A stretch of 12,105 bases of DNA, taken from contig JAPLWC010000090.1 in the NCBI GenBank assembly GCA_026396845.1, positions 1-12,105 of the forward strand. Direction: 5' to 3'. The stretch is from Candidatus Gottesmanbacteria bacterium. GTDB taxonomy: Bacteria > Patescibacteriota > Microgenomatia > UBA10105 > UBA927. The notes below the pieces were generated by a model that saw only the letters and a list, made by a program, of their open reading frames with translations, was not told the DNA's origin and ran no database searches. Of the stretch, positions 1 through 8,358 are shown piece after piece. The first letter of the stretch is position 1. Each line of letters opens with the position of its first letter. The translations under genes were made by a program, and so were the position numbers.

Positions 1-139
1 TTATTTTATCAAAAATTCATAAAATCTGCTGGTGCAAGAAAAGGGGTAAAGGGGAAAATGAATTGCACCAGCTTTCCCTGTCGCTCCAGCCGCTTCGCGG
101 CTGTCGCGAACGTTTTCAAAAAATTTGCTCGCAGGGCGC
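1..139 (+). repeat. Left arm of 139-bp perfect inverted repeat A
   Basis: Bases 1-139 equal the reverse complement of 5437-5575 without a mismatch; identity stops at 140 versus 5436. The arm contains two hairpins: a 10-bp stem 28-37/63-72 (GCTGGTGCAA with TTGCACCAGC, 25-nt loop) and a 7-bp stem 87-93/97-103 (CAGCCGC with GCGGCTG, loop TTC). It lies directly upstream of the giant gene that starts at 195. Open frames entering the arm at 58 and 63 reflect the repeat rather than coding. The outer end coincides with the window edge, so the true outer limit is unknown. Confidence 0.95.
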
Positions 140-178
140 CGTTTTTTGTAAATGTGTTACGATATCAAAAATATTTTG

Positions 179-187
179 TGCTAAACT
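179..187 (+). promoter_or_regulatory. Possible extended -10 promoter for the giant gene
   Basis: TGC followed by TAAACT (182-187) fits an extended -10 (TGn plus four of six TATAAT positions). No good -35 is seen. The predicted transcription start would be near 194, one base before the ATG at 195, matching the near-leaderless layout of purB and rpmG. Weak on its own. Confidence 0.3.
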
Positions 188-194
188 TATTAAT

Positions 195-3100
195 ATGGAT
201 AGCATACAAGAGCTTCCTTCAATTGGAGTTAAAGAATTAGCAAAACCAGTAGTTAAGCCACAACCGGAACTACAAACGGGGCAAAAAACTGGATTAGCCC
301 TGAAATTAGCTGAGACAAAAGCAAGTGCACGCGTTCATGCTGAGAAAGCAACTCGGTTAATCAGTGTGGTTAGTATGGAAACTGATGATCAAAGACTTCA
401 AGGCACAGTCACCACTGAAGATGCCCGGGGCCAACTTGAGGCTCTTGCCAAAGGAGAGCCCATTGCGCCATCTGAATACATTGGAGAAAGTAAAAAAGCT
501 TTACAAATATCTGCACGGGTAAAACATGAAGCCTCCGTCCAACAAGACTCCTTACAAAAACAAATAGATACCCGCGATAGAAAGATACGGTGGGAAATTA
601 ATGACAGAATTAGCGAGTTGGGACAGATGCAAGGCATCAAAAAATTTCCGGCTGCACTGGAAAAAGGAAGCTTGGGAATACGAAAGTCAGTTTTACAAAG
701 ACAAATTGATCAACTACGACCTCAACTTGAAGGAAAACGACAACTTATTGACCTCATTGCTGAGCAGGAAAAACCCGTTCGTGCGAAACAAGAAGACGCA
801 ATACTTACCGAGATAGGACAGGAAATTAAGGCCATTCGAACAGAATATGAGCAACTATTACAGGAAATCCTCACAGACGGGACACTAACTTCAGAAATAC
901 GGGAAAATTATATCCAACAAATTATTGCACCCCAAGTAGACTGGGTAATAAAAGACGATAACTTACCGGCCAGAAAAAAAGATGAATTCTATTCAATTTT
1001 ACGCACGTATCTCGATCACAGAGAAGAACCGGAAGAACAATCAAAACCGTATAAGGAAAAACTAGACCAGTTTCTTTACCACACAACTGGATTTTATCAT
1101 GGGATTAGAGAAGATTGTGGACGCTTAGAAAATGGTGCCGATAAAGCTATTGTTGGAAAATTATTAGCACAAATTGCGGCAGAGGATATTGTTCCCATAA
1201 AAACCGCAGTGTCTCCATACTTATACAGTTGGGAGGCAAGAGATAATTTTGACCACCTTTTTGACAATGCCGTGAATCCATCGCGCGGTATGCATGGAGA
1301 TGAAAATTTGTTCGGACGCCAAATCCTCTCAGTAATTAATAAAGGTGATCAGGATTTCCCAAACATGGAATTCTGGACGGCGGTGAAATCTACTACAGCT
1401 GCGAAGGAAATCTTTGGTGAAGTTATACAAAAACAAGATGAAAGATACTATGCAGCAATTCTGGATAAATCCCTTTCTGATACACAGGGGGGTGATATCG
1501 ATATGCTTGTATATTATCCCACGCCGGATGCCATACGAACGCTAGTAATATTAGCCTCTGCTGATTATGAAAACTATAGAACGGTGCATGCAAATTGGTC
1601 TCTAGACTCTCTTAGTAAACTACCAAATTGGAAACATATCTTAGATGAGGCGGAGGCAACATATCCAGCGCTAAAGCCCGCAAGAAAAGTTCTTGAAAAG
1701 TGGAATTTTTCAAAAAACGTTACAGAATACACAAATAATCCAGAGATTCAACAAGTTGTTGAAGAATTAGCATCATCGATATATGAAGACAAAACAGTTG
1801 ACAAAAGACTTGCCGAATTAGCACTGATATCGCTTCCAAATCAAAAAATTCTTGATGTTTTAGCCGAACGAAGTGTTATTCCATCTGCAGTAGCAAACAG
1901 GCTGAAAGACGTAGAAGATCTCTATGACACATCGTATCAAGCATGGATGGAACAAATAAAGCGCAAGGATTATACCGGTTCCTATATAAGCGGATATTCT
2001 TTCCAATCAATATTACGAGGGAATATCCAGACGCTTCTGCGGTCAAAACCGGACGAGTTACCCCAAACACCAATGGAAGTTCTTACAAAAATGGATATTG
2101 TAGCACATAAAATTCTTGAAAATCGGCATGATGAAAAAGTCGTAAATTATCTCTCAAACCAATACGTATTAAATAAAATAATTGAGCCATCAATGCAGAC
2201 TGAAGATATAGCACTACTGTTGGATGCATATAAGACAGCTCCAGCGTTATACGATAGCAATCAGTTTCTTCAAGAGTTTTGCCGTCAATTTGATGGGGAA
2301 CAAAGTATACAATTTTTCAAAAATATATCTACGGCATATGCTAAACATTCAGATCGATTAATCTCGATTGTACAGTTAGTGGGTAACGAAAAGCTTTCTC
2401 GCGAACGAGCTTTAGAACTTCCGTTAAAAGCTGACGATATTTTATCTGGTGATTTATCCTCATTGCCCATAGAGTTTCCCAAAGTTTACCTTGCTACGGA
2501 TCAGGATTGTGAATTTTTCAGAAAAATGTTGACCTCATACGACCGCGATGCAAAAAAAATTACAGAAGTCAGCCAGTTTTTAGACAAAGAACAAATAGGC
2601 CGTGAATTAGCCTTAGCTTTCCCTCAACAGGCACCGACCTTAATGGACGACAAAATGCGTGAGACAAGATGGTTTATATATACAAACGGGAATTCATTGT
2701 TGAAAGACATATCAGATATCAAATTTCTCAACGGTCTTGCCGGTGAATTCGGAACGAAATCAGACCAGCTTATTCGGGGCTACCAGGAATGTCTTGCGGC
2801 CAATGTGTTGTCAACACAGGATAAAGAACTTATACCCGAATTTGCCCGACAGTTTAGAATTATATCCCCCACAACATTACAGGGATATAAAGAGGCAAAA
2901 GAGGCCGGACATGAAAAGGTGTATGTCGCTCAACTTCAGGCTTTGGCCGAAAGAATGACTGGCTCCGGCGCCATCACCGACGAAGAAAGGGCAAAACCAT
3001 ACTACAAAGACCTATTGCAGCACGTATATTCCAATAACAGTGGGAATTGGACTAGTTTTAAAAGTAATGAAAGCTGCCCTGATAGAAGCAGCGATCTGAC

Positions 3101-4676
3101 CCAGTTTAAGATTAAACCGCGATATGAAATGGATCTCCTGTCCCAAAGCGAAATACGGGTGAAGGAAGGCGAGACATTAGACGCGGTTGTAAAAGCCGAC
3201 GTACAAAAACCAATTCTTGACGTGGCCGAACAAATGAACGCTTTAGGACATGATAAAGCGAAGATAGAGGCAGCGCTGCAGGAACGTGTCGATAAAACTC
3301 TGCAGGAAATCGTGGAAAAAGGTGGATTGCCAGACGTTAATTTGGAAACCGCCACTACGCTTGATGAAAAAATGTTCTTAGTCCTTACGGATTCACTCTA
3401 CGGGACTAGGTCAATTGATGCAGCATCCGTTAAAAATTTGGTAATCAATTACGAATTCACCACGTTTGAGGATGTCAGTGACTACATAGCCGGTACGAGT
3501 GACCGGGTGGCGCGTGCGAACAATCAGGATTATGCGTTATTTTGCGAAGTGGGAACGTTTTATTCGGATCGCATTAAGGAGGTAAACCGGAGACTGGTTC
3601 AGGCGGCCTGGAACAATCCGACGATTGCGGCCGTCATGCCAAAATATTTTACAAAGCTAGCACAGGAAACGACAATGGTTCAACGAAAGGACATGATAAA
3701 TAGGCTCCAAATAGATAAACTAGGAGCTTCGGAGGGTTTTATAAAACAGGCCGGGAGAATATTAGAAAATAGAAGAGGGAAAAAATATACTCCGGAGGAA
3801 GTACAGACCCTCATACAACGCTATGAAAGCTTTACCGGGGGATTGACAGAAAAAGCATCTACATCTCCTAAACCAGAAACGAAAGCATTTTACGGTCAAC
3901 TGCGATCCCAAAGGGAAAGGACATTTGAAGCACTCAAGGCAATTACCGGGCAGGAAGTTGATCCAAAACAGGCTCATCTTGGAGAGATAAATCTCCAACA
4001 AGTATTAGATACAGAAGCAAGCATTCGTGAAGGAAAATACGATGAAGAACAATTTGCCTCCTATACCGTGCAGAGGTTCATCGATTTATTTGAAGATGAA
4101 CGAACAAAAATAGATAGAGAGCTGGCTAAATTTGAATCCTTGTCAGGCAAGCAACGGGAGGTTCTGTACGGATATGTGACGAAAAGTAAAGAAAGCGCTC
4201 ATGCAAGAATGGTAGGCGGGGTTTGTGTTAGTGGAGACAACCCAGATAAATATCCAAACCAAAATATGTGGAGTATGCCAAACTATCTACAAATGGTATT
4301 TCAGGAACCGGACACAGTACAATGTCAGGGGTTGGTGCTTCTTCATCATTTTAACGAACAGGGTAAAAAAATCCTGACTGCTTCGTTTAACCCTTCCAGC
4401 ACCTACCTCTACTCCGTTGATGAAACCGCACTTTTCAATGGTATCGCCGGTTCCCTTGAACAATTTGCTACAGAAAATGGGTTCGATATAATTGCCGTTC
4501 CTCAAAATCATACAATCAGAACCAATAGAACCGGAGGGGAATTTGAGAAAGCTATAGATAAAAGAGTGGCACAGGTAAGAAAAACCTTTAAATTTAACGC
4601 TGCGCAGCAGTTTTCATATCACCCGAATTATCAAATTCAGGATATGGATATTATTTGGGAAAAACCAAAAGCTTAA
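195..4676 (+). CDS. Giant (1493-aa) cytoplasmic protein of unknown function
   Basis: I do not recognise this protein. The start is placed at ATG 195 (MDSIQELPSIGVKE) because the in-frame sequence upstream lies in inverted repeat A and starts with a TTG; there is no Shine-Dalgarno site. No signal peptide or membrane segment is visible, so it is probably cytoplasmic. The first ~100 residues are low-complexity and charged. Residues ~100-230 look like a Glu/Gln/Lys/Arg-rich coiled coil. About 230-1330 are mostly helical, with no Walker, nuclease or protease motif that I can see. The last ~160 residues (from ~1335) form a separate alpha/beta-looking domain containing GGVCVSGD, WSMPNYLQMVFQEP, LTASFNPSSTYLYSV and IAVPQNHTIRTNRTGGEFE. 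That domain might be an acyltransferase-like (GNAT-type) fold, but this is only an impression. The gene is AT-richer than the stretch after it and is the only intact gene inside inverted repeat A. Confidence 0.9.
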   Translation: MDSIQELPSIGVKELAKPVVKPQPELQTGQKTGLALKLAETKASARVHAEKATRLISVVSMETDDQRLQGTVTTEDARGQLEALAKGEPIAPSEYIGESKKALQISARVKHEASVQQDSLQKQIDTRDRKIRWEINDRISELGQMQGIKKFPAALEKGSLGIRKSVLQRQIDQLRPQLEGKRQLIDLIAEQEKPVRAKQEDAILTEIGQEIKAIRTEYEQLLQEILTDGTLTSEIRENYIQQIIAPQVDWVIKDDNLPARKKDEFYSILRTYLDHREEPEEQSKPYKEKLDQFLYHTTGFYHGIREDCGRLENGADKAIVGKLLAQIAAEDIVPIKTAVSPYLYSWEARDNFDHLFDNAVNPSRGMHGDENLFGRQILSVINKGDQDFPNMEFWTAVKSTTAAKEIFGEVIQKQDERYYAAILDKSLSDTQGGDIDMLVYYPTPDAIRTLVILASADYENYRTVHANWSLDSLSKLPNWKHILDEAEATYPALKPARKVLEKWNFSKNVTEYTNNPEIQQVVEELASSIYEDKTVDKRLAELALISLPNQKILDVLAERSVIPSAVANRLKDVEDLYDTSYQAWMEQIKRKDYTGSYISGYSFQSILRGNIQTLLRSKPDELPQTPMEVLTKMDIVAHKILENRHDEKVVNYLSNQYVLNKIIEPSMQTEDIALLLDAYKTAPALYDSNQFLQEFCRQFDGEQSIQFFKNISTAYAKHSDRLISIVQLVGNEKLSRERALELPLKADDILSGDLSSLPIEFPKVYLATDQDCEFFRKMLTSYDRDAKKITEVSQFLDKEQIGRELALAFPQQAPTLMDDKMRETRWFIYTNGNSLLKDISDIKFLNGLAGEFGTKSDQLIRGYQECLAANVLSTQDKELIPEFARQFRIISPTTLQGYKEAKEAGHEKVYVAQLQALAERMTGSGAITDEERAKPYYKDLLQHVYSNNSGNWTSFKSNESCPDRSSDLTQFKIKPRYEMDLLSQSEIRVKEGETLDAVVKADVQKPILDVAEQMNALGHDKAKIEAALQERVDKTLQEIVEKGGLPDVNLETATTLDEKMFLVLTDSLYGTRSIDAASVKNLVINYEFTTFEDVSDYIAGTSDRVARANNQDYALFCEVGTFYSDRIKEVNRRLVQAAWNNPTIAAVMPKYFTKLAQETTMVQRKDMINRLQIDKLGASEGFIKQAGRILENRRGKKYTPEEVQTLIQRYESFTGGLTEKASTSPKPETKAFYGQLRSQRERTFEALKAITGQEVDPKQAHLGEINLQQVLDTEASIREGKYDEEQFASYTVQRFIDLFEDERTKIDRELAKFESLSGKQREVLYGYVTKSKESAHARMVGGVCVSGDNPDKYPNQNMWSMPNYLQMVFQEPDTVQCQGLVLLHHFNEQGKKILTASFNPSSTYLYSVDETALFNGIAGSLEQFATENGFDIIAVPQNHTIRTNRTGGEFEKAIDKRVAQVRKTFKFNAAQQFSYHPNYQIQDMDIIWEKPKA

Positions 4677-4715
4677 AATTTCGCAGGTTCAAAACTGATA
4701 GGGCTCAATATCCTC

Positions 4716-4859
4716 CTATTTCAACACCCCTAGTTTCTTTTGTTTCGCCTCATCTTGCGCCTGAATGAGTTCATCCCGATATTTCAACTTTCTTCTGTCT
4801 TCATAAGAAGTAACTTTCGCTAATCCTTGACGTGCTAACTCCATAGATACGATTTTCCC
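4716..4859 (-). pseudogene. C-terminal remnant of a staphylococcal-nuclease-like (SNase) gene
   Basis: On the minus strand the frame from about 4859 to the TAG at 4716-4718 reads GKIVSMELARQGLAKV, then a charged helix ending DEAKQKKLGVLK. This matches the end of SNase-fold nucleases: a Gly-Lys-x-Val strand, the E-L-x-R-x-G-L-A-K-V strand, then the final helix with AEAEAKxxxxGLW-like spacing. Only about 47 residues remain. Upstream of 4860 the frame changes to unrelated sequence (reading CRRH) and reaches a stop at 4917-4919. The Arg/Glu catalytic part of the domain is missing. A different frame (4801-4962) carries a Ser/Pro-rich stretch, MVDDFVSPPPSDTSVSS, that might be a frameshifted linker of the same gene. 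I infer a truncated gene broken near 4860. It could instead be a short gene starting at ATG 4844, but it would lack a fold. Confidence 0.6.
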
Positions 4860-4862
4860 GTG

Positions 4863-5436
4863 GCGCCGACAAGTCGGAGGCCGGTTCTGACCGAATCGGT
4901 GACTCGACCACTGAACTTACACTCGTATCTGAAGGTGGTGGTGAGACAAAATCATCTACCATAAATCCAGTATACGACAATCACCAATCGGCCAAAACGG
5001 TGAGTTCTGGCCGAATCTTGTGGCGGCTCCGCGCCCCCGCCTCCCCCGGGTAGTACGAGCTGAAAATCGCGCGTCTTCGCGCGAATAAAGACAACCGAAC
5101 TAAGTGCGCCGGGCGCTATAATGTTTTTTGCGCGAAGCCCCGCCGACAGCGGGGCAAGCGCTACCAAAAAGCGGGCGCGCAAGCCGAACGAACGCTGGAC
5201 AGGGATACGAGTAAAGCGGCGGGGGTAACAGCGGATCACCCCGCCGACTGCAGGACACGAAAAATAATAATGGACTCCGATAGAGACTGAAAGAGAAAAT
5301 AAAAAAACTGAACATCGGCAAGCCGCGCCCTAGCGCGGCCTCTCGCACAAGGCGGGGTCGCCGCCATCAAAATTGTTTTGGGTGGGTGGGTTGCAACGGA
5401 ATCAAAACGTATCAAAATATTTTCCCCTTCAATATT
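4863..5436. other. GC-rich, hairpin-rich stretch without a credible gene
   Basis: No frame here looks like a protein; the open frames are GC-driven and Arg/Pro/Gly-rich. Clear stems are 5067-5073/5078-5084 (TCGCGCG, loop TCTT), 5137-5143/5149-5155 (GCCCCGC, loop CGACA, with outer GCGC pairs 5130-5133/5158-5161) and 5322-5328/5333-5339 (GCCGCGC, loop CCTA). None has an adjacent T-run, so they are not ordinary terminators. A degenerate repeat is present around 4884-4901 and 5006-5023 (TTCTGACCGAATC versus TTCTGGCCGAATC). I could not match it to RNase P, tmRNA, SRP RNA or an intron. It contrasts in base composition with the AT-rich gene before it. Confidence 0.55.
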
Positions 5437-5575
5437 GCGCCCTGCGAGCAAATTTTTTGAAAACGTTCGCGACAGCCGCGAAGCGGCTGGAGCGACAGGG
5501 AAAGCTGGTGCAATTCATTTTCCCCTTTACCCCTTTTCTTGCACCAGCAGATTTTATGAATTTTTGATAAAATAA
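5437..5575 (-). repeat. Right arm of 139-bp perfect inverted repeat A
   Basis: This is the exact reverse complement of 1-139. It ends 24 bp beyond the purA stop codon (5600-5602), so purA transcripts run straight into it. Its two hairpins fall at 5504-5513/5539-5548 and 5473-5479/5483-5489. Because the inner end (5437) is a sharp boundary with unrelated sequence on each side, the pair defines a 5575-bp segment. Confidence 0.95.
5473..5548 (-). terminator. Possible transcription end for the purB-purA operon
   Basis: Two consecutive stems in the right arm of repeat A (10 bp with a 25-nt loop, then 7 bp with a 3-nt loop) begin 52 nt downstream of the purA stop on the minus strand. A good U-tract is missing; only TTT follows the first stem and AACGTTTTC lies after the second. 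A role in 3'-end formation is plausible from position only. Confidence 0.25.
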
Positions 5576-5599
5576 GTCCGAGCTATTTGATATACTGGC

Positions 5600-6868
5600 T
5601 CAAAGATATATGTTTGCTCTGCGCTCGGCGCCGACGGAAATGATTCCCAAAGGAATACCTAAGAATGTTTCGATAAACCGCAGATATGTCTGACAATTCT
5701 TCGGCAGTTTATTAAATTTCCGGATCCCCGAAATATCTTCCCTCCACCCTTTGAATGTTTTATACACGGGAGTTAATTTCGCCAATTCTTCATACCCACA
5801 CGAAGAATACGGAATTTTTTTACCGCGCAACGTATACCCGACACACACGTTGATTTCCGGAAGACCGTTTAAGATATCCAGTTTTGTGATGGCAATTTTT
5901 GTTACTCCGTTTATAGCAGTCGTAAACTTTACCGCTTCCAAGTCCAGCCAACCAATCCGACGCGGCCGACCAGTGGTCGTGCCGTATTCATGGCCTTTCT
6001 CGCGGATCACATCCGCTTGTTTATCGGTAAGTTCCGTCGGCAACGGCCCCCCGCCGACACGGGACAGATATGCTTTCACGACACCGATAACCGTATCTAT
6101 GTTCTTTACCGGAATACCCGCGCCGATATTCACCGCGCCGACTAAGGTGTTGGACCCTGTGGAAAACGGATACGGAGACCAATCTGTATCCAGCATACTG
6201 CCATGGGCACCTTCCAATACAATAGATTCTTTTTTCACAATCGCTTTTGTTAACACGGGATACGTATCAACAACATACGGTGCAATAATCGTCCGGAATT
6301 TTTTGAATTTTGCAAGCGAACCTGTCACATCGACAGGTTCGACACCGAAAGTTTTAAGAATTTTATTTTTAATTCCTGCCTGAAACGTGAATTTTTCGAC
6401 AAAGGTATTCCAGTGTATGAGTTCATACATCCGCAGGCCATTATACGAAACCTTATCGGCATAGGTAGGGCCGATTCCCCGGCCGGTCGTTCCCAATTTA
6501 TTTTTTCCGCGCGCATTCTCATATGCGTGGTCCAATGCTTTGTGATACGGCAAAATAATATGGCAGCGCGGGGAAATAATAAGTTTATGTTTAAGTCGAA
6601 TCCCTGCATCCGTAAGCAATTTCATCTCTCCGAGGAGTACTTCAAGATCCAAAATAACACCGTTGGCAATAACCGCTATTGTGTTTGGTTGAAAAATACC
6701 GGAAGGAATAAGATGGAAGAAAAATTTTTTGTCGCCGACGACAACCGTGTGCCCTGCATTATTGCCGCCATGGAACCGTACGGTATACCGCGCCGCAGAT
6801 GCATAGACATCCACGATTTTCCCTTTTCCTTCATCCCCCCATTGTGTACCGATAACGACGGTTATCAT
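5600..6868 (-). CDS. purA: Adenylosuccinate synthetase
   Basis: PurA condenses IMP with aspartate using GTP to form adenylosuccinate, the first step from IMP to AMP, in the cytosol. The 422 residues match the usual length. Visible motifs are GTQWGDEGKGK at 7-17 (P-loop-like, catalytic Asp12), NAGHT at 37-41 (catalytic His40), GTTGRGIGPTYADK at 126-139, a YPFSTGSN region near 233-240, VGGGPLPTE at 271-279, TTTGRPRRIGWLDL at 297-310, the TKLD guanine-binding motif at 328-331, and the SVGAERR end at 411-417. One oddity is EGAHG at 219-223, where the family normally has EGAQG; that Gln contacts IMP. The gene overlaps the purB stop by 4 nt (ATGA) and has no Shine-Dalgarno site, so it is probably translated by coupling to purB. 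The stop is TGA. Confidence 0.97.
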   Translation of the reverse strand: MITVVIGTQWGDEGKGKIVDVYASAARYTVRFHGGNNAGHTVVVGDKKFFFHLIPSGIFQPNTIAVIANGVILDLEVLLGEMKLLTDAGIRLKHKLIISPRCHIILPYHKALDHAYENARGKNKLGTTGRGIGPTYADKVSYNGLRMYELIHWNTFVEKFTFQAGIKNKILKTFGVEPVDVTGSLAKFKKFRTIIAPYVVDTYPVLTKAIVKKESIVLEGAHGSMLDTDWSPYPFSTGSNTLVGAVNIGAGIPVKNIDTVIGVVKAYLSRVGGGPLPTELTDKQADVIREKGHEYGTTTGRPRRIGWLDLEAVKFTTAINGVTKIAITKLDILNGLPEINVCVGYTLRGKKIPYSSCGYEELAKLTPVYKTFKGWREDISGIRKFNKLPKNCQTYLRFIETFLGIPLGIISVGAERRANIYL

Positions 6869-8211
6869 GATTGTAAGGCTAGCTCTGCAAGTTTTTTGGC
6901 CAAGCCACTATACGAAGCAGGTGTTAATTTTGCAAGAGAAGGAAATTTTTTTACCAACCTCCGGAATGTTTTTGCGTCAAATTGCTTTCCCATCGTTGCC
7001 GTTTTTACCGTTTCATACCCTTTTGCATCACCATGAATTTTCAAATACACCTGAATGGCTTCCGACAAAATTTCCCAATGCGCGTTGAGTTCCGTACGTG
7101 CGGCCTCAGGGTTAAACGATATCTTCTCCAATCCCTTGATCAAACTTTTCCATGCAAGCACTGTGTGCCCGAGTGCTGTCCCGATGGTCCGTTTCACCGT
7201 AGAATCGGACAGGTCACGCTGCAATCGGGAAACCAATAATTTCCTGGTATATAATTCGAAATAGGAATTTGCAATAGAAAGATTTCCCTCGGCATTTTCA
7301 AAATCAATGGGATTCACTTTGTGCGGCATTGTCGAAGAGCCGACTTGTTTGGGATCGCGCTTCAGCACCACTAGCCCCTGACTAATATATTGCCACATGT
7401 CCTGACACAACCCGACGAATATGGTGTTTACCTCCGCAAGCAACTGAAAATACTCTACCCAATTATCAGACGGAATAATTTGCGTGGTGACAAGATTTGA
7501 CGACAATCCCAAAGAGGAAATAAATTCCTTACTAAACCTGAACCAGTCAACTTTCGGAAATACAAACGCAAGCGCATTGTAATTGCCGACCGCACCGTTT
7601 AATTTTCCTTCAAATCGAAACGTAGCTAAACGATTTTCGAGTTTTTTCACCCGAGCATAAAACACAGCAAGCTCTTTGCCAAACGTTGTCGGCACCGCCG
7701 GTTGGCCATGGGTTCTGGCAACCATAACGCTTTTGACATTTGCGGACGCAAACGTGTGCAGAAGATCCAGAACGCTGGATAACGCCGGCAAGATAACTTC
7801 TGCATGCGATTCTTTCAACATCAGTGCGTACGACAACGTGTTAACATCTTCACTCGTCAAACCAAAATGTACAAAAGGCAACAGGTCTGTAAGCGTTGTC
7901 TCTTCTAATTTTTCTTTCAGAAAATATTCCAACGCCTTAACGTCGTGTTTGGTTTCGTCTTCAAATACTTTAATCCGGTTTGCATCATCAAAAGAAAATG
8001 AACGTACAATATTTTTTATAATTATTTTTTCTTTCTGTTTTACGAGGCGAATAACTTTCCATCGGGATAACCATTCGAGATAAAGACATTCTGCTTGCAA
8101 ACGGTACTTCATCAACGCGAATTCCGAAAAATACGGGCGAAGCACATGAGTGACTGACGCATATCTGCCATCTACCGGAGAAAGATTTAATAATGAGTCA
8201 TCGTTTTGCAT
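6865..8211 (-). CDS. purB: Adenylosuccinate lyase
   Basis: PurB cleaves adenylosuccinate to AMP and fumarate, and SAICAR to AICAR where the de novo pathway exists. The 448 residues carry the long-type (E. coli-like) N-terminus LSPVDGRYASV (10-20). Also visible are the TSEDVN substrate region (119-124), THGQP with the general-acid His169, and the fumarase/aspartase-superfamily signature GSSTMPHKVNPIDFENAEGN (291-310), whose flexible loop carries the catalytic Ser. All key residues are present. The gene is first in a two-gene operon with purA, overlapping it by 4 nt. No other purine gene is nearby, so the pair most likely serves AMP formation from salvaged or imported IMP. Its promoter is described separately. 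The start at 8211 fits the N-terminal alignment. Confidence 0.97.
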   Translation of the reverse strand: MQNDDSLLNLSPVDGRYASVTHVLRPYFSEFALMKYRLQAECLYLEWLSRWKVIRLVKQKEKIIIKNIVRSFSFDDANRIKVFEDETKHDVKALEYFLKEKLEETTLTDLLPFVHFGLTSEDVNTLSYALMLKESHAEVILPALSSVLDLLHTFASANVKSVMVARTHGQPAVPTTFGKELAVFYARVKKLENRLATFRFEGKLNGAVGNYNALAFVFPKVDWFRFSKEFISSLGLSSNLVTTQIIPSDNWVEYFQLLAEVNTIFVGLCQDMWQYISQGLVVLKRDPKQVGSSTMPHKVNPIDFENAEGNLSIANSYFELYTRKLLVSRLQRDLSDSTVKRTIGTALGHTVLAWKSLIKGLEKISFNPEAARTELNAHWEILSEAIQVYLKIHGDAKGYETVKTATMGKQFDAKTFRRLVKKFPSLAKLTPASYSGLAKKLAELALQS

Positions 8212-8220
8212 GCGCTACTC

Positions 8221-8249
8221 TGTATATAGAGTTTATTTTGCTTTGTCAA
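8221..8249 (-). promoter_or_regulatory. Consensus promoter of purB-purA, near-leaderless
   Basis: On the minus strand TTGACA (8249-8244) and TATACA (8226-8221) are separated by 17 bp, a full -35 and a five-of-six -10. Transcription is expected to start near 8214, about three bases before the ATG at 8211-8209, leaving no room for a ribosome binding site. No operator or riboswitch fits in such a short leader. Confidence 0.8.
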
Positions 8250-8301
8250 ATACAAAAACGCTTGCACTCTTGTAAAAAAGTATTCATAATGAAATTAGTT
8301 A

Positions 8302-8330
8302 TTGACATTCTATGAAAAATAACATTATCT
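8302..8330 (+). promoter_or_regulatory. Promoter of the SpeD-like gene
   Basis: TTGACA (8302-8307), a 17-bp spacer and TTATCT (8325-8330) form a promoter diverging from that of purB. The predicted start near 8337 gives a leader of about 22 nt that is AT-rich and has no Shine-Dalgarno match. The 147-bp gap 8212-8358 holds only these two promoters. Confidence 0.65.
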
Positions 8331-8358
8331 AAGTATAGAAAGAATAATTTTTACCTAT

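Noticed and set aside
63..194. TTG-initiated 44-residue extension of the giant protein
   Set aside because: Most of it is inverted repeat A sequence, also found beside purA. ATG 195 gives a natural N-terminus with a plausible promoter just upstream.
3002..3355. 117-aa minus-strand frame inside the giant gene
   Set aside because: Ser/Leu-rich shadow of the coding strand.
4952..5451. Several minus-strand open frames in the GC-rich stretch
   Set aside because: Arg/Pro/Gly-rich, overlapping each other and hairpins, without domain-like pattern; open because of GC content.
5751..6383. 210-aa plus-strand open frame opposite purA
   Set aside because: Antisense shadow of an unambiguous purA; no independent family signal.
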